In this document: one piece after another, positions 52,919 to 61,498 of the stretch
Position numbering within the stretch: position 1 is the stretch's first letter
How the letters are laid out: each line of letters starts with the position of its first letter
Assembly: GCA_017303615.1 (NCBI GenBank)
Contig: JAFLCK010000015.1
Location: 62,001-126,000, forward strand
Source: Obscuribacter phosphatis_A
GTDB lineage: Bacteria; Cyanobacteriota; Vampirovibrionia; Obscuribacterales; Obscuribacteraceae
Length of the DNA: 64,000 nt
Direction of reading: 5' to 3'
The notes under the pieces: model-generated
What the model saw: only the letters and a program-made list of their open reading frames with translations
Databases searched by the model: none
Told to the model about the DNA's origin: nothing
Made by a program: the position numbers and the translations under genes

Positions 52919-54154
52919 ATGCACTATTCGAACCATTTGGGTGATATCAGTTTCGATGCCGAAAGCCTGCGGGCTGAAAGAGGCCAGTTGAGCTGTGAGC
53001 TTTCGCTCGATGAGTTGCATGTGCTCGAAACCGCCTGTAAGTATCCCAACTGGCAGGCTACTTCCCTTGAGCTAGCCCAGGCGGTCTCCACCGATGAGCA
53101 TCCGGTGGATGAATTAAGACTATCTCAGATTATTCTTTCGCTCCGCCAGAAATTAGATCCGATGGCTGAGATAGTTTTTCCTCATCTTTTCTCAAGCACT
53201 GAGACCGCTACTTTCTCTCGTCAAAAAGATCCCTACATCGGTAGGCTTCTAAACGAGCGTTATGTGCTCACTCGTTATATTGGCGGAGGCAGCTCTAGTA
53301 TCGTCTATCAAGGACTGCGCCGTGAGGACGACTACCCAGTGGCAGTGAAGATGTTGATTATTCACTCCCGCACCAATGCCGAGACCAAGGCGCGTTTCGA
53401 CCGCGAAGCCAGGCTGAACAGCGAATTGATTCATCCAAATATTGTGCGAGTTCTAGATTTTGGCATAGACAGAAGCAATCAGCCCTTTCTCGTTATGGAA
53501 CTTTTGGATGGCGCCAGTCTTTTAGAAATCGTCAATAAGCACGGTGCTCCTTCCACCAAAGAGCTCTTGGGTTTCCTTATGCAGGTTTTGGAGGGGCTTT
53601 CATATGCACATGCGCGGGGCATTGTGCACCGCGATATCAAACCCAGCAATATGATGCTCACCGGCAGTGATGATGCGGGCTTTATCGTAAAGATAGTCGA
53701 CTTTGGTCTGGCTCGTATGGCTGAAAATGAGCCCCAGAACACTGAAGTCACCCAAAGCGGTCAGGTGGTAGGCAGTCCGCCATATATGAGCCCCGAGCAA
53801 TGTCGTGGCGAGACAGTAGATCACCGCTCCGATCTTTATTCATTTGGATGCAGTCTTTATGAGCTTTTGCAAGGATGTCTGCCCTTTAGCGCCGATGAGC
53901 CGGTGGGCGTGATGCTGAAACATTTGAAAGAGCCTGTGCCAAAGCTTGAGGTCAAAGGTCTGGAGGGCGAGGCTCTAAATCGTCTAAATAAAGTTGTTGC
54001 CGGTTGTCTGGCCAAAGATAGAGAGAAGCGCTATCAGTCGGCCCTGGATGCTCATAAAGATCTTCGTGCCGCTTTCGAAGTTCTCGACAAAGGACAGCAA
54101 TGGGAACCCAAGAATAAAGTGCTCAGCTGGCTGGCGGCGCGCTTTCGTCAGTAG
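52919..54154 (+). CDS. Winged-helix / Ser-Thr protein kinase fusion
   Basis: 411 residues, no membrane segment. Residues 5-95 read as an OmpR/PhoB-type winged helix: GQLSCELSLDELHVLETACK and LRLSQIILSLRQKLDPMAEIV (positions near 25-45 and 66-87). The kinase domain occupies about 105-380: Gly-rich loop GGGSSSIVYQG, VAVKML lysine, HRDIKPSNMM catalytic loop, DFGLA and MSPEQCRG activation segment. DNA-binding plus kinase in one chain suggests a transcription regulator that phosphorylates; target genes are unknown. Confidence 0.85.
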   Translation: MHYSNHLGDISFDAESLRAERGQLSCELSLDELHVLETACKYPNWQATSLELAQAVSTDEHPVDELRLSQIILSLRQKLDPMAEIVFPHLFSSTETATFSRQKDPYIGRLLNERYVLTRYIGGGSSSIVYQGLRREDDYPVAVKMLIIHSRTNAETKARFDREARLNSELIHPNIVRVLDFGIDRSNQPFLVMELLDGASLLEIVNKHGAPSTKELLGFLMQVLEGLSYAHARGIVHRDIKPSNMMLTGSDDAGFIVKIVDFGLARMAENEPQNTEVTQSGQVVGSPPYMSPEQCRGETVDHRSDLYSFGCSLYELLQGCLPFSADEPVGVMLKHLKEPVPKLEVKGLEGEALNRLNKVVAGCLAKDREKRYQSALDAHKDLRAAFEVLDKGQQWEPKNKVLSWLAARFRQ

Positions 54155-54173
54155 AACTGATCGCAAATCCAAT

Positions 54174-54968
54174 TTAGGTATTCCTTCGGGTGCGTCCTGC
54201 GTAGTCTTTCTTTGTTTCTTTTAGGTCGGGCGAAAGAGCAATACGGTCATCAAAGACGAAACACTCCCCCTGCCAGTGGCTGCCGCCCACTTTGTCGAAA
54301 TAGCCAAGAATCCCGCCGTCAAGTTGATAGACCTTGGGCAAATCAAGCTCTTGCAAATATAGAGCGGCTTTTTCACAGCGTATGCCACCGGTACAGAAAG
54401 AAACAATTGTCTTATCTTTGAGGTTGGGCTGGTTTTCCACCAGTTCCTTGATTGCTTCAGGAAACTGACTGAACTTGTCGATGTTGAGATATTCCGCTTG
54501 GTCGAAAGTGCCCATCTCTACTTCAAAAAGATTGCGGGTATCAAGCATGACTATCTCTCTACCTTCATCGTCTGTGCCTTGATCCAGCCATACTTTCAAT
54601 TTTTCAGGCTGCACCCAAGGGGCTCGTTCGCTTTCTGGATCTATGCCAGGCACACGCATGGTGATGATTTCTTTCACCATGCGCACCACCATACGCCCAA
54701 AAGGTTGATAGTTTGTATAACCGACCACTAATTTCTTGGCGAAATCGCTGCCCAAATAAGAGTCTTGTCTGAGAAAGTCGAGAAACTGGTTGAGATCTGC
54801 TGCCGGTGCTGCTAGAAAGAGATTTATCCCTTCTTTGGAAAGCAGTATGGTACCCTTCAAAGAAAGCTCTTCGGCTTTCTCTTTCAAGATAGGCAGCCAT
54901 TTTTCCGGCTCTTCTATCTGTCTAAACATGTAGGCAGAAATATTTTGAATTTGAGTTTGAATTTCCAT
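54174..54968 (-). CDS. trhO: tRNA uridine(34) hydroxylase TrhO (rhodanese-related)
   Basis: 264 residues, at the short end of the family. N-terminal acylphosphatase-like half (AAYMFRQIEEPEKWLPILKEK-type start, KGTILLSKEGINLFLAAP) and a C-terminal rhodanese domain with the catalytic Cys in FCTGGIRCEKAA. Hydroxylates U34 of tRNAs at the wobble base. The zinc or C-terminal extension of E. coli YceA is missing. Convergent to the kinase with 20 bases between. Confidence 0.9.
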   Translation of the reverse strand: MEIQTQIQNISAYMFRQIEEPEKWLPILKEKAEELSLKGTILLSKEGINLFLAAPAADLNQFLDFLRQDSYLGSDFAKKLVVGYTNYQPFGRMVVRMVKEIITMRVPGIDPESERAPWVQPEKLKVWLDQGTDDEGREIVMLDTRNLFEVEMGTFDQAEYLNIDKFSQFPEAIKELVENQPNLKDKTIVSFCTGGIRCEKAALYLQELDLPKVYQLDGGILGYFDKVGGSHWQGECFVFDDRIALSPDLKETKKDYAGRTRRNT

Positions 54969-55022
54969 ATGCTTATCAAGCTTGCTCTCTGGGCAATTAT
55001 ATCTAAGTAGAGGTGATCTTAG

Positions 55023-55874
55023 ATGGCTCAGCCCAGCCGACAGTTAACAGTTATTCTTGTTTGCCTACTTTGCTTTTGTTTGGCTTGTTTGGCGCCTGGT
55101 CCTCTTGTCGTTTACGGCGCCAATGGTGCCGGAAATTCGCACTATGAGCTGGCCGGTCGCTATATGTCCTCAAGGAATAACTTGCACAAAGCGCTCAGTT
55201 CGATTGAGCGGGCCCTCGCCATCGAACCTGAAAATGCCAATTATTTGGTGCGCAAAGCTGAAATAGTCTATGAGATTTCAGAGGACGAGAAAACCTCTTT
55301 TGGGCTGCTTGATAAAGCTCTCAAACTTAGTCCGCGTAATCGCCAGGCTCTCACCTTGAAAGCAAAATTGGCTGCCCAGCGGGGTGACCAAGATTTGGCT
55401 GTTTCTACGGCACGCTTGCTCTATGAAGGGGCGCCTGCCGATGCCGATGCTCGCATCGCTTATGGTCGGGCTTTAGTGGGGGCCGGCAAGTATATAGAAG
55501 GCGCCCAAATTTTGGAGCCGGTTTTGAAAGAGCAGCCTCGCAACCCAGCTGTGCTTGATTTAATGGCTCTAGTTGATGAGAAAAGGCAGAACTGGACTCG
55601 AGCTATTTCCCATCTCAATGGGCTTCTTGAGGTTTTGCACGGTACTCCTTATGCTCGTTCAGAATTAATTGCCAGGCGCTCGCTTGCTTATGAGAGATTG
55701 GGCAAGACCGACCTGGCCCTTTCTGGGCTGAGGGAAGCTGTGAAACTAGGTCCGACCAATCACAAATTTCGTCTAGAACTAATCTCTATTTTGAAGAAGA
55801 CCGGAGATATTGCCGGCGCTCAGAAAGAAGAAACAGCGCTCAAGAAACTTGAAGCGGACATGCTTCCCTTTTAA
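55023..55874 (+). CDS. Secreted TPR protein
   Basis: 283 residues. ATG with GAGGTGAT upstream. Signal peptide 1-38 (LTVILVCLLCFCLACLAPGP). Residues 40-275 hold six TPR repeats (LSSIERALAIEPENANYLV, LLDKALKLSPRNRQALT, AQILEPVLKEQPRNPAVLD, ALSGLREAVKLGPTNHKF). Partners unknown. Followed after 48 bases by the 55923 gene. Confidence 0.85.
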   Translation: MAQPSRQLTVILVCLLCFCLACLAPGPLVVYGANGAGNSHYELAGRYMSSRNNLHKALSSIERALAIEPENANYLVRKAEIVYEISEDEKTSFGLLDKALKLSPRNRQALTLKAKLAAQRGDQDLAVSTARLLYEGAPADADARIAYGRALVGAGKYIEGAQILEPVLKEQPRNPAVLDLMALVDEKRQNWTRAISHLNGLLEVLHGTPYARSELIARRSLAYERLGKTDLALSGLREAVKLGPTNHKFRLELISILKKTGDIAGAQKEETALKKLEADMLPF

Positions 55875-55922
55875 AGGTTAAAATAGCGCTTTTACAGGCC
55901 TCTATTTCTAGACAAAGCTGAA

Positions 55923-56525
55923 ATGAAATTTGCCGATTTTCTCAATTTCTTCCTCAAGCCCTATGGCGACACTCTCTATCAAGTCGACGTGGAGTTGAGC
56001 CCGGAGGAGCTTCTTGCCGTTTTGAAAGATAATACCGCCAGTGGTATCTTCGCCGCCCAAAGCGGGAAACGTTTTTGCGGTAGGCTTAGTAGTCGTGATT
56101 TCCATTTGCGTTGGATATTTTCCAAACTGAGAAATTCCTGGGGTCCGATAGCCTCTGGTCGCTTTGTCGAAACAGGCGAGAGCTGCTCGTCCCTTGGTCG
56201 GGAGCAGACCCGAGGTTATACCCGAGGTTATAGTAGATTAGAGTTTCGCATAGTGATGAGCCCGGCTGTGCAGCTGCTTGTGCCGGTGGTTATGCTTTGC
56301 CTTTTGCTTGTTATGCTTGTCGGCTTTTCTGAAATTTTTGTCGATTGGCGTCGCGCTATTCTGATCATGTTGCCGCTAATTTTGATGCCTTCTTTTGTCT
56401 CTCTGGTGGCGGTTCTTGGAGTGAAGCTCGGGCAAAGGGATGCTCGCCAGATGTTGGCTTATTTCGAAAGTCTGCCTGGTGCTACCTTAAAGGAAGCGCC
56501 AAAAGTGAAGCACTTTATCACTTAG
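55923..56525 (+). CDS. Membrane protein, unknown
   Basis: 200 residues, two membrane segments (about 112-133 and 140-166). The cytoplasmic N-terminal part is a small alpha/beta region (MKFADFLNFFLKPYG). A short duplicate TRGYTRGY at residues 98-105 comes from a tandem ACCCGAGGTTAT repeat. Its 3' end overlaps the convergent barrel gene by four bases. Confidence 0.65.
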   Translation: MKFADFLNFFLKPYGDTLYQVDVELSPEELLAVLKDNTASGIFAAQSGKRFCGRLSSRDFHLRWIFSKLRNSWGPIASGRFVETGESCSSLGREQTRGYTRGYSRLEFRIVMSPAVQLLVPVVMLCLLLVMLVGFSEIFVDWRRAILIMLPLILMPSFVSLVAVLGVKLGQRDARQMLAYFESLPGATLKEAPKVKHFIT

Positions 56526-57109
56526 AATTTTACTCGAAACTGAGCGGCGCAGACGGCTGATACTCCTCCTATTGGTGGTATGCAAGTGAGGTCGGCGGCT
56601 ATGTGTTTTCCTTCAATTGTAGCCAAGGGCAAGAGCATCGGTGTCGGAAGACCCTTTAGAGCTTTATAGCCTGAGATTGCTCCCACCTGCATGCCCAGTT
56701 TGACTGGACCCAGTTCGTAAGGGGTGTAATGATAAGCGGCATAAAAACTGTCTTTGTCTAGACTGTTGCGGTAGTAGCCGACTGAAAACGCCGACTGATC
56801 ATCAAGTCGACGCAAAATGCCAATGCCATAGTTTGTCTCTCGGTAGTTTGCTTCTCTATTCTGGTGATAGGAGACAGCGCCTAGCTGCAACCAGGTATCA
56901 TGCTTGTTTTCGAGATCAAATTTCAACTTGCCGTCTTCATTGTTGAAGCTAATACCGGCGTCCTTGAATTTTTCTTTGGTTCCATTCTTATCCAGCAAAG
57001 CCCATGATTGATTCGACAAGGCTTGCTTATCGAAATCGGCAGGCAAACTGAGATTAAGCGGTGCCTCTTCTAGTTTATCGGGTGCTTTTTCGGCAACTTT
57101 ATCAGTCAA
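56522..57109 (-). CDS. Outer-membrane beta-barrel-like protein
   Basis: 195 residues from TTG 57109. The C-terminal 110 residues are amphipathic strands (SAFSVGYYRNSLDKDSFYAAY, LGPVKLGMQVGAISGYKAL) ending in Phe, the Bam-complex signal of outer-membrane proteins, and match a small barrel-enzyme pattern known from phage and proteobacterial proteins with the phrase YYRNS...S.YA. There is no obvious signal peptide at the chosen start, so the start may be wrong. Two direct copies and an inverted copy of CTCACAAT lie upstream. Confidence 0.6.
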   Translation of the reverse strand: MTDKVAEKAPDKLEEAPLNLSLPADFDKQALSNQSWALLDKNGTKEKFKDAGISFNNEDGKLKFDLENKHDTWLQLGAVSYHQNREANYRETNYGIGILRRLDDQSAFSVGYYRNSLDKDSFYAAYHYTPYELGPVKLGMQVGAISGYKALKGLPTPMLLPLATIEGKHIAADLTCIPPIGGVSAVCAAQFRVKF

Positions 57110-57140
57110 GATTAGGGCCTCTTTTTCGCTTGGGGGTGGC

Positions 57141-57212
57141 CCTCACAATATGGCCGTGCCTGGGCTCTCACAATGGGAGAAACACTAATTAAGGTCTATT
57201 GTGAGAAAGCCC
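57141..57212 (-). promoter_or_regulatory. Inverted and direct repeats upstream of the barrel gene, possible operator
   Basis: CTCACAAT occurs at 57141-57148 and 57167-57174, and its reverse complement ATTGTGAG at 57198-57205. The last two are part of the longer inverted pair GGGCTCTCACAAT (57162-57174) and ATTGTGAGAAAGCCC (57198-57212). They lie 30-100 bases before TTG 57109, a normal place for a regulator site. Confidence 0.45.
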
Positions 57213-57256
57213 TATAGAAGATGGCAAACTTATGGCGGAAAAATGGCAAAATCATG

Positions 57257-57943
57257 TCAGCTTTTCAGCCCGATAAAAACAGGGAGATGCTTGTAAGAAT
57301 TGCCCCCCTGTGAGGCGATTTGATCGGCTGCCAGATTAGCGTTCTCAATAAGCAGAGGAATGTTCTGCCAATTTTTTCTGCTCACATCTCTCGTCGGATC
57401 TAGAAAGCTGGAGGCGCCCACACTTGGTATTAAATATAGTGGCTGTCCAAAAGCGTAGAAGCATTGGTTGTTGAAGTACATGCCGATGCGATTAGCCAAA
57501 TTGGTCAATGCCACTTCGCTAGTGTTGCAAAGTAAAATACCGAGTTTTTCATTTGTGAGAGTGACCAATTTCTCACCGGCATTTAACATTGAAGTAACAG
57601 TACCGAGGGCGAATTGTTTGGCCATCAAGAGTGCCTCTTGCCCGAATACTTGGGCTAGGCTTTCCAGACCAGGAAAATAAATTATGACAAGAGCCGGTGA
57701 CTGGCCCTGCTCTACTGCGGCTCTTAGATGGAGAGGCAGGTCGTTGGCTTTGATCACTTTCTCTTCTTTTTCGTTACTTGTGTTCGGGTTTAGAAGGGCT
57801 GGTATGTTTTGCAAGGTGGCTAGATGTCTCTTGTTCAGTTCGGACTTTTCACTGAGATTGCGGTTGCGTCTGACTTCTTGCAACGCTTCTCTATCGGGCA
57901 GGTTCATCTGTGAGAGCGTTCTTGTGAAGCAGTTATCTTTCAT
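57257..57943 (-). CDS. Degenerate GGDEF-domain protein
   Basis: 228 residues from ATG 57943 (GAGGAG seven bases upstream; the open frame starts 38 codons earlier without a ribosome site). Residues 70-225 align with a diguanylate cyclase domain in pattern: SPALVIIYFPGLESLAQVFG, KLGILLCNTSEVALTNLANRI, SVGASSF and ENANLAADQIASQGGN. The GGDEF active-site motif itself reads TNEKL, so it cannot make c-di-GMP. It may bind a nucleotide or partner. Single gene between the barrel gene and the second caspase. Confidence 0.75.
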   Translation of the reverse strand: MKDNCFTRTLSQMNLPDREALQEVRRNRNLSEKSELNKRHLATLQNIPALLNPNTSNEKEEKVIKANDLPLHLRAAVEQGQSPALVIIYFPGLESLAQVFGQEALLMAKQFALGTVTSMLNAGEKLVTLTNEKLGILLCNTSEVALTNLANRIGMYFNNQCFYAFGQPLYLIPSVGASSFLDPTRDVSRKNWQNIPLLIENANLAADQIASQGGNSYKHLPVFIGLKS

Positions 57944-58158
57944 ATGCGACTCCTCTGTTTGCAAGCTTTTGTCTGTTTGACTTATATATTTCACCTTAGC
58001 TTTCACTTGTGACGAAATTGTGCAGAGGCGCCTGGCATGTAAATTATGTATAGGCAAACTTTGTATAGACAGGGAAGAGGCAAGCCTAATTTGTCTTCTG
58101 CTTTGGTAGGTCAGGCAAGTGTAAAATAGAGCTTGAAATTGAGCATTTAGGGGGAGAA

Positions 58159-59583
58159 ATGGAGCAAAGGGGAGTTAGAGGAAAGCCGGTATACAGGATC
58201 GCCTTGGTGACCTTGGTGTCTCTATTGACCGGGCTTTTCAGTCTTCAGCCCCCGGCTGTGGCGGCTGAGGAAGCCGTCAGCGCCAAAGATGCAAAGGAGA
58301 CCCTGGCCGCCCAGGTGAATAGACCTGTTGGAGATAAATGGGCCTTGATTTTCGGTATCGGCGATTTTGCCGATGCCAAGATTCCTAAGTTGAAGTATGC
58401 CAGTAAGGATGCCCAAGATTTCTATCAGTACTTAGTGAAAGAAGCCCGCTTCGCCCCCGACCATGTGCGTATTTTCTTAGACGAAAAGGCGACACAACGG
58501 CGTATACTCTCCGAACTAGGCAGCCATGGGCTGCCTCGGCTGGTCAAACCCGATGATCTTGTCGTCATCTTCTTCTCTACCCATGGCAGTCCTTCGCAGC
58601 TGGACAGTAAAGGCGCCAATTACATTGTTGCTTACGATTCCGACCCCGACGATCTTTATGTGTCCGGCGTCGATATGAAGCAGATTTTTGCCAGGCTCAA
58701 GGAGCGGACCGAAGCCAATCGCATCATCTTAATTATGGATGCCTGTCACAGTGGCAGCACTGCGGCCGGAGGCAAGGGTATCGTGCGCACTGGTAACTTC
58801 GATGCCAAGGCTTTGGCCGAGGGGCTTGGCCAGATGGTTATCTGCTCCAGTCAGACCGAAGAGAGGTCTTGGGAGTCGAAGCGCTATAAGAATGGTGTCT
58901 TCACCCATAACCTTATTGAAGGATTACGAAGTAATCCAGGGGCAACGGTTTCTGAGGTTTTCCAAAAAATCTGCGGCATGGTCTCTGACGAAGTAAAGGA
59001 AGATTATGCCGGTGCTGAACAGAATCCTGTTTTGCATACCAAATGGGAAGGTAGCGATGTTCGTTTGGCTGCCGTCCCCTCTGCACCGCGCATAATTCCT
59101 GAGACTGTTTCTCTTGATCTGGAACCGGATAGTTCTGCCTTGGTTGGCAAACCTGCCAAACTCGCCGCTAAAAAGAACGCAAACGATAAGAATACTTTGG
59201 TCAAGCCCGGTGGCTTAGCTGAAGAGTTTAGGTCCACCTATGTGGGCGATTCCAAAGTTTTGACTTTGACCCAAGCTTACTTCTGCAATGAAAGCGATCC
59301 CCGCAGGGCTTACCAGGAAGCCTGCGCTCAACAGGCGGCACACTTCAATGAGCCTGAATATTACTTTCGTAAAGCCAAGATACTGATCCAGCTGGGTAAT
59401 TTTTCTAAAGCCGATCAAGAGTTGAAAGGGCTTCTCGTCGACAATCCCAATAATTCGGCTTATCATCTGGCTCGTGCCTATTGCTATCACCGCTTGGGCA
59501 ACAGAATCGCTGCAGAAGATCATTTGAACATGGCAAAGTTCCACGATCTGACCTTGCCAAAGCAGATTGTTTTTGGCGACTGA
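58159..59583 (+). CDS. Secreted caspase with C-terminal TPR
   Basis: 474 residues; GGGGGAG precedes ATG 58159. Signal peptide 1-38 (ends AVAAEE). Caspase (C14-like) domain 52-300: DKWALIFGIGDF, His142 in STHGS, Cys196 in DACHSGS; the triad pair is intact. After a Lys-rich linker, TPR-like repeats fill residues 380-470 (AQQAAHFNEPEYYFRKAKIL, ADQELKGLLVDNPNNSAYHLA). Close paralogue of 45701 (shared phrases YASKDAQDFYQYLVKEA and SWESKRYKNGVFT) with domains in the opposite order. Confidence 0.9.
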   Translation: MEQRGVRGKPVYRIALVTLVSLLTGLFSLQPPAVAAEEAVSAKDAKETLAAQVNRPVGDKWALIFGIGDFADAKIPKLKYASKDAQDFYQYLVKEARFAPDHVRIFLDEKATQRRILSELGSHGLPRLVKPDDLVVIFFSTHGSPSQLDSKGANYIVAYDSDPDDLYVSGVDMKQIFARLKERTEANRIILIMDACHSGSTAAGGKGIVRTGNFDAKALAEGLGQMVICSSQTEERSWESKRYKNGVFTHNLIEGLRSNPGATVSEVFQKICGMVSDEVKEDYAGAEQNPVLHTKWEGSDVRLAAVPSAPRIIPETVSLDLEPDSSALVGKPAKLAAKKNANDKNTLVKPGGLAEEFRSTYVGDSKVLTLTQAYFCNESDPRRAYQEACAQQAAHFNEPEYYFRKAKILIQLGNFSKADQELKGLLVDNPNNSAYHLARAYCYHRLGNRIAAEDHLNMAKFHDLTLPKQIVFGD

Positions 59584-59673
59584 TGCGACTTTCTTGTTTT
59601 GTCTGATTTATAAGGCTTAATCAGAGAGGCTTGCTTAGTAGATCTTTAGTCTTCTTGGTTGGCTCTTTTATTT

Positions 59674-60642
59674 TCACATGCCGCCTGGATGAACGTGGGG
59701 GCGAAAATCTACATCAAAGCCGTCATCGGGCTTATAGCCCCTTGCTTCCGCCTCTTCTTGCTTAAGTTCGTCGAGGTCTTCTTCGCTTAGAATCTCTCGG
59801 GTAATCAGCACCGAACATGGTGCATAAATAGAAACTGCCTGCGAAACACTACCGAGCAACAGTTTGGTCAAGCCTGTTTTACCATGTGAGCCCATGACGA
59901 TTAGATCGGCTTGCCAGTCGTCGGCTAGTTCGATAATTACATCACGGGGATCGCCGTCAGCTATATGGCGTGTGATATTGGCTGCTCCAAATGCCGCCAA
60001 AAGCGACTGCGCCGCCTCTTCCATTTCTTGGTGCGCGGCTCTTCGCAAGTGCTCGGGATCGATCTCAATGTCGGTATCGGCGATACTAAGCAGACGCTCT
60101 TTTGTTTCTTGCAATACCGAAACCAATTTGAAGCGAGTCGAAGATGGAAAACCCAGTCGGCTCAGCCAGCGAGTTGTGGCCCGGCTGTAAATACTGCCGT
60201 CGGTGGCAACGATGACACTATGAAAACTGCGGTTCAGTTGCTGGGCCAAATCCTTCAGGTGCGGCTTGAGCAAGAGCACTGGACAATGTGCCTGGGAAAG
60301 TACGCCTTGAGAGACGCTGCCGGTGAGAAGAAGCTCGATACCTCGGAAGCCCCGGCTGCCCAAGATAAGTAGGTCGGCCTTCCACTTGCGAGCTTCTTTG
60401 ATGATGGCATCTTTTGCCTCACCATGGGCGATATCATAGAAGACGCGGCAATGAGGCAGCTCATTTTGAATATACTGGGCAAGCGCCGCCAGACGTTCAA
60501 GAATTTTGGCATCGTCTCTTTTTAGAGCAGTGAAAATATTGATTTCGGTGCCGTCAGGCCAGCTCATGCCCAAAACTGTATCGAGAATCTCAATGATGGT
60601 AGAGTCTTTACTCTTGGTGTCGATAGCGACCAGAATTCTCAT
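59674..60642 (-). CDS. Tandem universal stress protein (UspA) domains
   Basis: 322 residues with two Usp domains. The ATP-binding signature G-x2-G-x9-G-S is seen in both: GSRGFRGIELLLTGSVSQ and GSHGKTGLTKLLLGSVSQ. ATG 60642 directly follows the methyltransferase stop codon (60643), so the two are translated together. Tail Asp/Glu-rich. Confidence 0.92.
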   Translation of the reverse strand: MRILVAIDTKSKDSTIIEILDTVLGMSWPDGTEINIFTALKRDDAKILERLAALAQYIQNELPHCRVFYDIAHGEAKDAIIKEARKWKADLLILGSRGFRGIELLLTGSVSQGVLSQAHCPVLLLKPHLKDLAQQLNRSFHSVIVATDGSIYSRATTRWLSRLGFPSSTRFKLVSVLQETKERLLSIADTDIEIDPEHLRRAAHQEMEEAAQSLLAAFGAANITRHIADGDPRDVIIELADDWQADLIVMGSHGKTGLTKLLLGSVSQAVSIYAPCSVLITREILSEEDLDELKQEEAEARGYKPDDGFDVDFRPHVHPGGM

Positions 60643-61425
60643 CTATTTTTCTGTCTTTTCTTGATTTGCTGATTGGCAAGAGAGAATTAATCCGTACTGT
60701 CTCGGTAGATCAAAACTCTTCTCTAGGGTGAAGCCGGCTCTACCCATTTCATCCACGGCCTTTTCTTTGCTGATACGCATCTTTATGGGTGGTCCTTCTG
60801 GACTTTCGGGCTTAAAGTCGACGATCACAACTTTAGCCTGGTTCGGCAGTTGTGACTTCAGTCTCTCGAAGTAAGCCGTGCGATAGTCTAAGTGATGATA
60901 GGTGTTGACAATCAAAACCAGGTCGATTCTCTCTGGTAACTTAGGCTGTTGACTGTCCACAAGCTCTACTTTTAGATTGTTCAAGCCTCTTTTACTGGCT
61001 AGTTCTTTCAGAAACTGCACCATATCAGGTTGGCTATCTAGGGCGTAAACTTCTCCGTTCTTGAGCTTTTCAGCCAGGCGCCAGGCAAAATAGCCCGTGC
61101 CTGCGCCGAGGTCGGCAATTCGCTCATCACCTCTGAGAGCGAGGGCGTCTATAACCTGTTCAGGCTTTTGCCAAAGGTCTCTTTTTTTGTCGTCGAACTT
61201 GCTTGACCAGTGGTGCGCATTGGAAAAGTCTTTGTGATAGCCCTGACCTGCTCCTTCAATATCAATAGCAAGGGCTGCCGGTTTTGATAAAAGGGCAAGA
61301 TAGAAGAGTAAAAGGGCTGTCTGACCCAGGGCTACCATAGTCTTCCGGGGCTTTTCTGAGTGTATCCGCCTGCAAACTAGGGTTTCCATAACTGACTGGC
61401 TGATTGGTTTCATTTGCAATTTCAT
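60643..61425 (-). CDS. Methyltransferase with signal peptide (class I SAM)
   Basis: 260 residues. An N-terminal signal-like segment (residues 30-55, LGQTALLLFYLALLSKPAALA) leads to a Rossmann methyltransferase: IADLGAGTGYFAWRLAEK (motif I), EVYALDSQPDMVQ and IDLVLIVNTYHHLDY. It belongs to a group of exported-looking SAM methyltransferases with the phrase FDDxxRDxWQKPxxV; here FDDKKRDLWQKPEQV. Where SAM would come from outside the cytoplasm is unclear. AGAAG precedes the ATG by four bases. Divergent from the cytochrome gene. Confidence 0.88.
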   Translation of the reverse strand: MKLQMKPISQSVMETLVCRRIHSEKPRKTMVALGQTALLLFYLALLSKPAALAIDIEGAGQGYHKDFSNAHHWSSKFDDKKRDLWQKPEQVIDALALRGDERIADLGAGTGYFAWRLAEKLKNGEVYALDSQPDMVQFLKELASKRGLNNLKVELVDSQQPKLPERIDLVLIVNTYHHLDYRTAYFERLKSQLPNQAKVVIVDFKPESPEGPPIKMRISKEKAVDEMGRAGFTLEKSFDLPRQYGLILSCQSANQEKTEK

Positions 61426-61498
61426 TCTTCTGGACGAGACGCTGTCGACCTGAAGATTTTAATATAGTCAAAGCAATTCAGTAAATTATGAGACAAAC

